Assembly: GCA_934162125.1 (NCBI GenBank)
Contig: CAKPHU010000005.1
Coordinates: 65,984 to 129,983 of the forward strand
DNA from: an uncultured Bacilli bacterium
GTDB taxonomy: Bacteria > Bacillota_I > Bacilli_A > RF39 > UBA660
Direction: 5' to 3'
DNA length: 64,000 nt
Under the pieces are notes generated by a model. That model had not been told where the DNA came from. It worked only from the letters and a program-made list of their open reading frames with translations, and did no database searches. Of the stretch, positions 17,370 through 24,988 are shown one piece after another. Each line of letters opens with the position of its first letter. Within the stretch, counting starts at the first letter, position 1. Both the position numbers and the translations under genes were made by a program.

Positions 17370-18290
17370 TTATTCGCCAACAAAATAAGTTTTCCATAAG
17401 TATTGAGCATCTTTAACTGTTGGAGCGTTATTAATTAAGTCTTTTACTAGTAGAGCTTGTGAATTTGTATAGCCAGATCCTTCAGTCATTTCAGCAATGG
17501 CAAAGTCCATTTGAACATCTACATTACTTGGATCAAGACCTTTTTCCTCTGCAAATTTAAATAGATTTGCTTTTCTTTCATCGTTCCATTTAAAGATTCC
17601 GTATCCATTACCATTTTCAGCAATTGTGGAAGTAACATTAGTACCATCTTTAGCTTCATTGATAATACCTTTGATAGCTTGATCTGTGAAACCATTTTCT
17701 CCGAACTTATTAGTAATATTAGATTCAACTGTACTATCAATTGTAGTGTCTGTTCCAATTGGAGTTGTAACTTCTCCTGGATCGTCAGCATCATCTTCTG
17801 GTTCTGGTGTTGTATCTGGTTCAGAATAATCAGAGCCTCCAGCGTCTCCTCCAGAGTAACTTCCTCCAGATGATCCACCATAGCTACCACCTGAAGAACC
17901 ACTATAACCACCGCTTGAGCTATCATAATAACCATCTGATGTAGCAGTACTATCAGCATTTACACCATCTGTTGCTTCTGTCTCTAGAGCAGTTTCTGCT
18001 TCGCTGATATAATCTTCGAATTTAAATACCATTGAACTTTGTAAGTCTTCTTGGGTATTCATTACATCAGTTATAAAACTAGATGCAGCTTTTACTTTTT
18101 GACCAGCCATAGAAATGTTATTTGCTATAGCTTGAGCAGCACCTCTGAAATTAAATTCAGCACTATCGATTGCATTAGCAGCTACAGAAGTAGCTAGTTC
18201 ATCAAATTGACTAGAAAGGCTTTCTAATCCAGTTACTGCCTCTGTTAATTTTTGTGAATCCGTTTTAAAAATATTTCCCAACAATGACAT
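17370..18290 (-). CDS. ESX-module protein with Gly/Ser linker and phage-tail-lysozyme-like domain
   Basis: 306 residues in three parts. Residues 1-100 are helical and resemble the N-terminus of the equivalent locus-2 protein (43812-44732). A low-complexity linker of SSGGSYGGSSGG type and an acidic PDTTPEPEDD stretch run to about 190. The C-terminal 120 residues look like a phage tail lysozyme: IKGIINEAKDGTNV, NGNGYGIFKWNDERK, LDPSNVDVQMDFAIAEM. In that family the first motif is normally AESG with the catalytic Glu; here it reads AKDG, so activity is uncertain. It is the only multidomain protein of ESX locus 1 and is probably secreted to act on peptidoglycan. Confidence 0.72.
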   Translation of the reverse strand: MSLLGNIFKTDSQKLTEAVTGLESLSSQFDELATSVAANAIDSAEFNFRGAAQAIANNISMAGQKVKAASSFITDVMNTQEDLQSSMVFKFEDYISEAETALETEATDGVNADSTATSDGYYDSSSGGYSGSSGGSYGGSSGGSYSGGDAGGSDYSEPDTTPEPEDDADDPGEVTTPIGTDTTIDSTVESNITNKFGENGFTDQAIKGIINEAKDGTNVTSTIAENGNGYGIFKWNDERKANLFKFAEEKGLDPSNVDVQMDFAIAEMTEGSGYTNSQALLVKDLINNAPTVKDAQYLWKTYFVGE

Positions 18291-18312
18291 AATACTTTCC
18301 CCTTTCTATCTT

Positions 18313-18615
18313 TTAAACACCATCTATATTTGTTCCAACTTCATTATCCGTTTTAGCATATTCGGTAGCCGTATCTTTTAAATAATTTGAGAAGTTAGTT
18401 AAATCAGCAACATCTTCTAGAATTCCACCAATATCTTCTTGCCATGCTTCTACTAGGCTATCAGCTGCTTTTCCTGATAATAGATTATTGTTATAAATAT
18501 TACTTAACTCTGTATTTGCATTTTGAAGCATAGTATTTAATTTTTCTTTACTAGATTCAATTGTACTTGCTCCCTTATCAAAAAGAGAATAATCTTTTGC
18601 TTCGAAATCAGTCAT
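18313..18615 (-). CDS. ESX-like helical-hairpin protein (locus 1, type B)
   Basis: 100 residues, all-helical, with the central turn NLLSGKAADSLVEAW, where no WxG is present. It ends LKDTATEYAKTDNE, containing a good YxxxD export signal. Its sequence pattern (DYSLFDKG..., EYAKTDNE) matches the first 100 residues of the GH73 protein of locus 2 (DYGIFNNA..., TYKNADSE). In locus 1 this module is free-standing, in locus 2 it carries an enzyme. Start follows GAGGTGATAAG. Likely substrate or chaperone of type VII secretion. Confidence 0.72.
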   Translation of the reverse strand: MTDFEAKDYSLFDKGASTIESSKEKLNTMLQNANTELSNIYNNNLLSGKAADSLVEAWQEDIGGILEDVADLTNFSNYLKDTATEYAKTDNEVGTNIDGV

Positions 18616-18625
18616 CTTATCACCT

Positions 18626-18913
18626 CTATATTCTTTTGGCAGCTAATGCTTTATCTGCTTCCTCGATTTTATCTGCTAGTTTGTTTAAATAAATAGACAT
18701 AGCTTCGATTTTCAAAATTTTATCTTTTAATTGTGCATCTTTTTCAGTGTAAGAATTACTAAATGCTTCTTTGGCGATTCCATTCCAATCTGATGTATCG
18801 GCTGTTAATTCTGTTTTTCCTGCGTCTAAGTCAGCTTTAGCTTGGCGTGCTAGAGTATCTAATTGTTTTGCAGCTTGTCTTACTTCGTCAAAATGACATT
18901 CTATAACTGACAT
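18626..18913 (-). CDS. WXG100-family ESX protein (locus 1, type A, first gene)
   Basis: 95 residues with the turn TSDWNGIAKEAFSN (WNG as WxG) between two long amphipathic helices. It opens the operon; upstream is an extended -10 (ATGTTATAAT, 18947-18952). The paralogue in locus 2 is 43510-43797 (SAWSGKAKNNFTAQ). No signal peptide, as usual for ESX proteins. GTGAGGGCACATT before the start gives a weak ribosome-binding site. Confidence 0.83.
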   Translation of the reverse strand: MSVIECHFDEVRQAAKQLDTLARQAKADLDAGKTELTADTSDWNGIAKEAFSNSYTEKDAQLKDKILKIEAMSIYLNKLADKIEEADKALAAKRI

Positions 18914-18946
18914 AATGTGCCCTCACTTTCTACTATCTTATAATTT

Positions 18947-18952
18947 ATTATA
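18947..18952 (-). promoter_or_regulatory. Extended -10 promoter of ESX locus 1
   Basis: TGTTATAAT on the minus strand, 34 bases before the first WXG100 start, gives an extended consensus -10. No convincing -35. Confidence 0.6.
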
Positions 18953-19030
18953 ACATATTTTTTTATTTTTAATTATTTTTTAAATATAAAGGGCAATAAT
19001 TTACAGTTTAATTGATTTTTTTTAAAATAA

Positions 19031-19056
19031 AAAAAGGCTCTTTAAAAGCCTTTTTT
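19031..19056 (-). terminator. Terminator overlapping the end of the 326-aa gene
   Basis: Stem AAAAAGGCT / AGCCTTTTT; on the minus strand it is followed by a long T tract. The stem includes the final codons (KKGF) and stop of the gene starting at 20022, and it insulates ESX locus 1. Confidence 0.8.
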
Positions 19057-20022
19057 GTGTTTAATTAACATTTTTGGGTTCTTTAAGGGCTTTTCTTGAA
19101 AGCCTAAAACTTCTTCTGATTCATGTTTTATTTGGGAATCTTTACCAGAAATAAAGTCTAAGTAATCAACACCTGTATATGGTGTGGTAAAGGAGAAATC
19201 AGAAGTTTCTTCATAGTAGAGACCATTGCGATAAGAAAGGGCAAAACCATCAAAATAATTTTTCATATTTTGTTCAGTTAAAGGCATATAACCCTTTTTT
19301 AGAATTGTGCTGGCAACATTTAAGCGGTCTTCTGTCATGGTCATAAAACATCCTGGTAGACAGCCAGAAATTCCCATGACTCCTAATCTGTTTAAAGAAT
19401 TTGTTTTTTCCACAAAAAACTGTCGATAAGTACAATCTACTAAGTATTTTGAACCTTTAATTTTGACAATATTGAAGAAATGGAAGCCATCTCCACCTAA
19501 AAGATTAGCTTTTTCATCAAAGCCAGGGTGGATAACTACTTTTTTGCATGGAATAGAATGCTGTTTACAAATTTTTTCCACATAATTTGCGGAAACATAA
19601 CAATAATTAGTAAAAGATAAATCTTCAATTCCTTTACGATTAAAGATTGGATGATAACTACGAGTAGCTAAGTATCCTCTTGTCTCATGAACGAGCCATG
19701 ATAATATTTCTTCGGCAGAAGCTGATGATGATGGAGCTGATTTTTCTTTATCTTTTTGATATTCTGGGAGAGATTCAATTATAAATCCTTCAGGAAGAGC
19801 CATTTCGCAATCAGTAAGACGTTCTCTAAGAAGAACATAAGCTATATTTATCTTACCATCCATGTAATAGTCAGGTCCTACATCTTTTATAAATTGATAA
19901 GCCTTATCTAATTCTTTTTTTGCTTCATCTAAGCTAGGTGCAGTTTTAATGTTTTTAGCATAAGTTGACATTTTATCTAGATAAGACATTTCTTCTTGAT
20001 ATGTTTTTTGAAATATATACAT
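19042..20022 (-). CDS. Possible papain/transglutaminase-fold protein of unknown function
   Basis: 326 residues, no signal peptide or membrane segment. I do not recognise a named family. The central part has a plausible Cys-His-Asp arrangement: Cys in FTNYCYVSANYVEKIC, His in GDGFHFFNIVKIKG, Asp in KYLVDCTYRQFF, with the order and spacing of papain-like or transglutaminase-like folds. The N-terminal 90 residues look helical, followed by a Ser/Ala-rich linker (KEKSAPSSSASAEE). It is upstream of ESX locus 1 on the same strand but ends in its own terminator. It might be an intracellular peptidase or a toxin-like effector; both are inference. Confidence 0.5.
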   Translation of the reverse strand: MYIFQKTYQEEMSYLDKMSTYAKNIKTAPSLDEAKKELDKAYQFIKDVGPDYYMDGKINIAYVLLRERLTDCEMALPEGFIIESLPEYQKDKEKSAPSSSASAEEILSWLVHETRGYLATRSYHPIFNRKGIEDLSFTNYCYVSANYVEKICKQHSIPCKKVVIHPGFDEKANLLGGDGFHFFNIVKIKGSKYLVDCTYRQFFVEKTNSLNRLGVMGISGCLPGCFMTMTEDRLNVASTILKKGYMPLTEQNMKNYFDGFALSYRNGLYYEETSDFSFTTPYTGVDYLDFISGKDSQIKHESEEVLGFQEKPLKNPKMLIKHKKGF

Positions 20023-20116
20023 AATAAATCTCCCTTGGACTTGTATTATAACATAAATCTTTATTTATTACTTAATTTTATGTAAAAGAAAAAAAAGAAT
20101 ACTAAAAGATAGTATT

Positions 20117-21850
20117 CTATGAATTTGAGTTTTCATTCAAATATAAGTTTTGGTAAACTTTGGATTTTTTTAAGAGTTCGGCATGAGTACCATAATTTTC
20201 TAACTTTCCTTTGTCTATAATATTGATAATGTCAGCATCAACTATTGTAGAAAGACGATGAGCAACAATTATTACAGTATGATCTTTTACTAAATTATCA
20301 ATAGTCTTTTTAATATATTCTTGTGATTCATTGTCAAGGGCTGATGTAGCTTCATCAAATAAAATGATTTTAGTATTTAACATCAGCGTTCTAGCAATCG
20401 CAAGACGTTGTTTTTGACCACCTGATAAGTTTACGCCACCTTCACCAATAATAGTGTCATATTGTTTTGGTAAAGACATGATGTATTTATCGATGTAGGC
20501 TTTCTTACAATATTTTCTTACTTCTTTTAAAGTTACATTTGGTTTTACTAATTTAAAGTTATCAATTATAGATAAATTAAATAAGAATGGTGCTTGTCTA
20601 ATAATAGAAATGTTTTTTCTTAGATCTTTTTCTGTTAAATCTTTGATATCTATATCATCAATTAAAATTTGACCTGTTGTAGAATCAAAATAACGTAATA
20701 ATAAGTTAAAGATTGTTGATTTACCATTACCACTCTTACCTACAATAGCAACTTTTTTATGAGGTTCAATTTTTAGAGAAAGGCCTTTTAAAGTGAAGTC
20801 TTCATCTTCTGAGTATTTAAACTTAACATCTTTAAATTCAATATTTCCTTTTATTGACTTAACTTTCTTAGTACCAAATTTCTCATCTTCATATAATTCA
20901 TTATTAATAATTTCACCAATTCTCTTTAAAGAAACAGTTACTTTATTATAACTTACACCAAAATCAGAGATACTTTCTACAACTTCATCAATACGCCAGA
21001 TATACATTTCTAGCATAATGAATGTGGCATAAGTTATTTCGCCTTGGATAAAGAAATATCCAGCAGTTAGCAAAATAATAAATTGTAGCGAAAAGTAAAC
21101 TAAATTATTTAATCCGTAATACCAGACTTCATAATTTCTAATTTTTTTGTTTTTATTAAACAAATCTGTTAATTGTTTTAAAATATTTTCTTCTATATTA
21201 TTTTTGATTCCTAGAGATTTTATCTCTCTGATACCTGTAATATTTTCAGTTGCAACTTTAACGTAGTTGTCAGATTCTTTTTTAATAGACTCTTGTGTCT
21301 TCTTTATTTTTGGGAAGAACTTAGTAGAAATAAAGCCCATGGCTACTCCGAAGATAACTATTTCTAAGCCTAGAACCCATGAGATAGAAAATGCTAAAAC
21401 AGTGATAGCAACTACTACTAGTGCTTTACACAATAATTTAATTAGTTTAGCAAGTAGTTCCATTACACGATCTGGATCTGTGTATAGACGATTGATGAAT
21501 TCACCTACTCCGATATCTTCAAAAGCTTTAGCTGGTAGATTATCAATTTTATGATATAAATCCATACTAACATTTTTCATAAATTTTAATTCCAAACTGT
21601 TATATAGTTTATCTTTTGGTATTTGAAGGATTGCATATAAAATAATGTATGTTCCTTCCCATGAAGCTAGATAAATAAAGAATTGTTTTAAATCTTTTAA
21701 AATTAAGAATTCTAGAGCTTTACCCCAGAAGTAAGCTGCGAATAAAACAGGTAAATAAGTTAGAACCACTAAGAACATATAAAGAAATAATTTTAGTTTG
21801 TCTTCTTTTATGTAGTGCCATAGAATTTTAAAACTATCCATTTTTTTCAT
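20117..21850 (-). CDS. ABC exporter half-transporter (permease-ATPase fusion)
   Basis: 577 residues: six membrane segments (about 20-300) followed by a nucleotide-binding domain with Walker A GKSGNGKST, Q-loop IRQAPFLFN, signature NLSGGQKQRLAIARTL, Walker B IILFDEATSALD and H-loop AHRLST. This is the type I exporter family (BmrA/MsbA-like). An upstream ATG would add 12 residues, but GAGGTGAATAAT is placed for MKKMDSFK. The gene follows a leader ORF and an intrinsic terminator (21876-22025), the layout of drug-inducible exporters such as bmrCD. It may export antibiotics or peptides; the substrate is unknown. Confidence 0.88.
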   Translation of the reverse strand: MKKMDSFKILWHYIKEDKLKLFLYMFLVVLTYLPVLFAAYFWGKALEFLILKDLKQFFIYLASWEGTYIILYAILQIPKDKLYNSLELKFMKNVSMDLYHKIDNLPAKAFEDIGVGEFINRLYTDPDRVMELLAKLIKLLCKALVVVAITVLAFSISWVLGLEIVIFGVAMGFISTKFFPKIKKTQESIKKESDNYVKVATENITGIREIKSLGIKNNIEENILKQLTDLFNKNKKIRNYEVWYYGLNNLVYFSLQFIILLTAGYFFIQGEITYATFIMLEMYIWRIDEVVESISDFGVSYNKVTVSLKRIGEIINNELYEDEKFGTKKVKSIKGNIEFKDVKFKYSEDEDFTLKGLSLKIEPHKKVAIVGKSGNGKSTIFNLLLRYFDSTTGQILIDDIDIKDLTEKDLRKNISIIRQAPFLFNLSIIDNFKLVKPNVTLKEVRKYCKKAYIDKYIMSLPKQYDTIIGEGGVNLSGGQKQRLAIARTLMLNTKIILFDEATSALDNESQEYIKKTIDNLVKDHTVIIVAHRLSTIVDADIINIIDKGKLENYGTHAELLKKSKVYQNLYLNENSNS

Positions 21851-21875
21851 ATTATTCACCTCTTTTTTCAAAATA

Positions 21876-21902
21876 AAAGAGATCACATAATAGTGACCTC
21901 TT
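21876..21902 (-). terminator. Attenuator terminator in the ABC-exporter leader
   Basis: On the minus strand AAGAGGTCAC pairs with GTGATCTCTT (one G-U) around a six-base loop and is followed by TTATTTT. It lies 12 bases after the leader ORF stop and 25 bases before the exporter start, so it can block the exporter unless prevented from folding. Confidence 0.8.
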
Positions 21903-21914
21903 AATAAGTATTTG

Positions 21915-22025
21915 TTATACGTTAAATCGAGTGAAAAACATCAAACGTTTTCCCCTCTGGTCATTATTACTTTTTGCCAATATTATTCTGTTTAAATTTT
22001 GTTTGTTTGAACTTATCATTCTCAT
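21915..22025 (-). CDS. 36-residue leader peptide upstream of the ABC exporter
   Basis: The ORF encodes MRMISSNKQNLNRIILAKSN followed by NDQRGKRLMFFTRFNV, a basic peptide. It has the strongest ribosome-binding site in the region (GGAAAGGAGAGTG). Its start region and its last codons contain a perfect 13-base inverted repeat (22024-22036 with 21929-21941), so the RNA can fold end to end and hide the ribosome-binding site. A terminator follows 12 bases after its stop. By analogy with bmrB and erm/cat leaders, translation or stalling on this ORF should control read-through into the exporter. It was too short to be found by length alone. Confidence 0.75.
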   Translation of the reverse strand: MRMISSNKQNLNRIILAKSNNDQRGKRLMFFTRFNV

Positions 22026-22058
22026 GTTTTTCACTCTCCTTTCCTCAAATTCGTCTTT

Positions 22059-22087
22059 AGCATATCATACTATTTAATTGGTGTCAA
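22059..22087 (-). promoter_or_regulatory. Promoter of the leader-ABC exporter unit
   Basis: TTGACA (22082-22087), a 17-base spacer and TATGCT (22059-22064) preceded by TGA give a near-consensus extended promoter. Transcription should start about 27 bases before the leader ATG. GTCAAC and GTTGAC flank the -35 as an 8-base-spaced inverted repeat (22083-22102), a possible operator. Confidence 0.8.
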
Positions 22088-22110
22088 CCTTTTTTTGTTG
22101 ACATAAAAAA

Positions 22111-22131
22111 GATAAGGTTTGTAGCCTTATC
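22111..22131 (-). terminator. Terminator of the ftsE-ftsX-M23 operon
   Basis: Perfect 7-bp stem GATAAGG / CCTTATC with a seven-base loop, then six T on the minus strand. It includes the stop codon of the M23 gene (22127-22129). Confidence 0.85.
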
Positions 22132-23302
22132 TATTATTCCAATATGATGGGAAGTTAATATAACGATATGGATTAATTGTACTTTGTTGGTATACCGCCC
22201 AAGTACAACCTCCTCCTCTATTCCAATCACAGGAAGTTATTTCTAAGTGTAAGTGTGGACCAGTTGAATAACCAGTTGATCCCATACGTCCAAGTGGAGT
22301 AAAAGCAGATATAAAGCTTCCTACTTTAACGTTACCATATACTTGACTCATATGAGCATAAGTTGAGTAAATGTAACCATTACCTGTGTTGTGTCTTATT
22401 TTTACAACCATAGCACCATATTTATCATAACTATTATAGAATACTTCTCCATCAGCGATTGGATAAATTTCTATTGTTTTATCTTCACTTCCGATATCAA
22501 TACCTAAGTGACCTCCATATCCATAGTAGCCTTGAGTAATATAGCCATGTTGGATAGGTCTATAATAACCATTAACACTAGGTAGAGAACCACCAGATTC
22601 TTGTTGTCTACGATATTGACAAGCTTGAATATCTTCTGTCTTACCGCAGCCTAATTCTTTATAGTATTTAATATTAGCTTGAGCTGCTTTGATTTGTTCT
22701 TCTATAGCTGGCATTGTCTCACGTAGTGATGCTGAATCAGCATTTATACGAGCTTTCTCAGCTTCTAGAGAATCTTTCAAATCTTTTAGCTCCTTTTGTT
22801 TTTTCTCTAGCTCTTTTTGTTTCTCTTCATTAGCTTTTATTAAATCTTCTAATTCTTTCATGATTTTATCATTATAGTCAGTTAATTGTTCAACTACGGC
22901 TAAACGATAAATCATATCAGTAATATCAGTAGCACCAAAAGCATATTCTAAGTAAACATTATCACCATTTGATATTTGATAATATTCCATAATTGTTTTA
23001 CTTTCAGCACTTTTTGCTTTAATTTCTTGATTACTTTTATCAATTTCATCTTGAAGAGCAGCAACTTCTTTTTCAGCTGATGCTATTTGATCTTCAATAT
23101 TAGCAATTTTCTTTTTGATAGCAGCAACCTCAGCATCATTTTTTGCTAAGTTAGCTTGCTTCTCTTCTAGTTGTTTAGTATAATTTTCAACTTCTGCTTC
23201 AAATTGAGATATTGTCTTAGCTTTTACTTTAATAGGTAGTGCTATTAAAGGAGTCAGCATAAGAATAATTGCAAGTGTGCAAAAAGCTTTTCTTCTTTTC
23301 AT
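22127..23302 (-). CDS. Secreted coiled-coil M23 peptidase (FtsEX-linked wall hydrolase)
   Basis: 391 residues: a signal peptide (basic start, hydrophobic core, cleavage near VKAKT), a long coiled coil (about 30-230, heptads such as KKQKELKDLKDSLEAEKARI), then an M23 (LytM) domain. Zn ligands are visible in GHLGIDIGS and GPHLHLEI, with a middle TYAHMS. This is the EnvC/PcsB-type architecture in which the coiled coil docks onto FtsX and the hydrolase cuts peptidoglycan at division. It overlaps ftsX by one base (TAATG), so the operon supports that function. Confidence 0.9.
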   Translation of the reverse strand: MKRRKAFCTLAIILMLTPLIALPIKVKAKTISQFEAEVENYTKQLEEKQANLAKNDAEVAAIKKKIANIEDQIASAEKEVAALQDEIDKSNQEIKAKSAESKTIMEYYQISNGDNVYLEYAFGATDITDMIYRLAVVEQLTDYNDKIMKELEDLIKANEEKQKELEKKQKELKDLKDSLEAEKARINADSASLRETMPAIEEQIKAAQANIKYYKELGCGKTEDIQACQYRRQQESGGSLPSVNGYYRPIQHGYITQGYYGYGGHLGIDIGSEDKTIEIYPIADGEVFYNSYDKYGAMVVKIRHNTGNGYIYSTYAHMSQVYGNVKVGSFISAFTPLGRMGSTGYSTGPHLHLEITSCDWNRGGGCTWAVYQQSTINPYRYINFPSYWNNR

Positions 23303-24201
23303 TAGATTTTTAAATACTTTCTAACGGCACTTGCACTACCAATCATACCAACTAGAATTCCTATTACGATAACGATACCAGAAACAGTATAAATGAACGG
23401 TTCTGGTAAAATTAATTTAATTAATTCAGAGAATAAATAACCATTAAAATGTTTATAGAATGTTAAGTAACCATAAGTTGTGAAGATAACTGGAACGATA
23501 GATCCTAGAAGACCTAATATCATACCTTCAACAATAAATGGTGTTTTGATAGTGAAGTTACTAGCACCAACTAAACGCATAATACCAATCTCACGTTTTC
23601 TAGCGGAGATTGTTAATTTAATTGTATTAACTATTAGGAAGATAGTAACAATAACTAGGGCTATTACAACTCCATAAGTTACTTTTTTAACAGAGTCAAA
23701 AGCACTAATTAGTTTTTCAACCATTCCTTCACCATATCTTACAACAGAAACATTTTTAATCTTTTTAATTTTTTCTGCTGTCGCACCAATTTTATTAACA
23801 TCTTTTACTTTAATTTGATAAGTATCTTTTAATGGACTTTCATCTTCTGGCCAGGTTTCTAATATTTTAGAAAAGACTTCTGATTCATCTTGCATTTGCT
23901 TTTTTACATCTGTTTTAGATTGAAATTCAATCTTTTCAATATTAGAAATATCTTCTAAATCACTTTTTACATCTTTGATTTGGGCTTCTGTAACATCGTT
24001 ATCTAAGAAGACAACTATCGTTAAGTCTTTTTCTATTTCAGAAGTAAAGTTATTAACGTTGAAAGAAGCAATTATAGCAATTGCGACTATAACTAAAGTA
24101 ATTGTAATACAACTTATAGAAGCAAGAGAAAGGCTAAAGTTTCTGATAACACTTTTGAAAGCATCACGGATACTACGCCCTAGCATTCTGAACAGCTTCA
24201 T
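23302..24201 (-). CDS. ftsX: Cell-division ABC permease FtsX
   Basis: 299 residues with an N-terminal membrane segment, a large extracellular loop (about 55-170), then three further membrane segments. VNTIKLTISARKREIGIMRLVGAS is the conserved cytoplasmic coupling motif. The start MKLFRMLGRS is chosen because AAAGGAGGCTACGACG precedes it, inside the end of ftsE. FtsX works with the ATPase FtsE to switch on extracellular wall hydrolases; the M23 gene directly downstream is the obvious partner. Confidence 0.94.
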   Translation of the reverse strand: MKLFRMLGRSIRDAFKSVIRNFSLSLASISCITITLVIVAIAIIASFNVNNFTSEIEKDLTIVVFLDNDVTEAQIKDVKSDLEDISNIEKIEFQSKTDVKKQMQDESEVFSKILETWPEDESPLKDTYQIKVKDVNKIGATAEKIKKIKNVSVVRYGEGMVEKLISAFDSVKKVTYGVVIALVIVTIFLIVNTIKLTISARKREIGIMRLVGASNFTIKTPFIVEGMILGLLGSIVPVIFTTYGYLTFYKHFNGYLFSELIKLILPEPFIYTVSGIVIVIGILVGMIGSASAVRKYLKI

Positions 24202-24886
24202 CGTCGTAGCCTCCTTTCTCTTTAAAGGCAACTAGACGGCCTTCTTTTAAAATTAAGACTTGTTTTTTCATAGTGTTTACAATATCTTTATCATGAGTTG
24301 CCATAATAATAGTTGTTCCTCTTGTCTTATTAATATTGTCTAATACTTTCATAATCTCCATACTTTTTTCAGGGTCCAAGTTTCCAGTAGGCTCATCACA
24401 AAGTAGAAGTTTAGGATTGTTTACTATTGCTCTAGCGATAGCAACACGCTGTTGTTCTCCACCTGATAATTGATCTGGATAATTGTGAACTTTGTTTTTT
24501 AAGCCAACTTCTTCTAGAGCTTTTAAAACTTTTTCTCTAATTTCATCTTTTTTTGCTCCAATAACTTCAAGAGCAAAAGCTACGTTTTCATAAACTGTTA
24601 ATTTAGGAAGTAATCGATAGTCTTGGAAAACAATTCCTAACTTACGACGTAATTTATATACTTTTTTATCTTTTAACTTTGCAACGTCAAGCCCACCAAC
24701 AATGATTTGTCCTTTAGTTGGTTTTTCTTCACGATAAAGCATTTTTATTAATGTTGATTTACCACTTCCAGATCCTCCTATTACAAATACAAAGGATCCT
24801 TTTTCAATGGCTATATTTAAATCATAAATAGCAGTTACACCATTTTTGTATTTCTTTTCGACATGTTTTATTCTGATTAAATCCAA
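24173..24886 (-). CDS. ftsE: Cell-division ABC ATPase FtsE
   Basis: 237 residues with Walker A GGSGSGKSTLIK, Q-loop VFQDYRLLP, signature LSGGEQQRVAIARAI, Walker B LLLCDEPTGNLDP and H-loop MATHD. 'FQDYRLLPKLTVYENVAFAL' is characteristic of FtsE rather than other small ABC ATPases. It is the first gene of ftsE-ftsX-M23 and overlaps ftsX by 29 bases. It powers signalling to the wall hydrolase rather than transport. Confidence 0.95.
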   Translation of the reverse strand: MDLIRIKHVEKKYKNGVTAIYDLNIAIEKGSFVFVIGGSGSGKSTLIKMLYREEKPTKGQIIVGGLDVAKLKDKKVYKLRRKLGIVFQDYRLLPKLTVYENVAFALEVIGAKKDEIREKVLKALEEVGLKNKVHNYPDQLSGGEQQRVAIARAIVNNPKLLLCDEPTGNLDPEKSMEIMKVLDNINKTRGTTIIMATHDKDIVNTMKKQVLILKEGRLVAFKEKGGYDDEAVQNARA

Positions 24887-24988
24887 ATTTTTTCACCACC
24901 TTGTCATCTTGTATTATAACATAATTAAATACAATAGAAAAGAGAAGAAATACTTTCTCTCTCTTAAATCGAAGTTTTCTTCTCTTAT

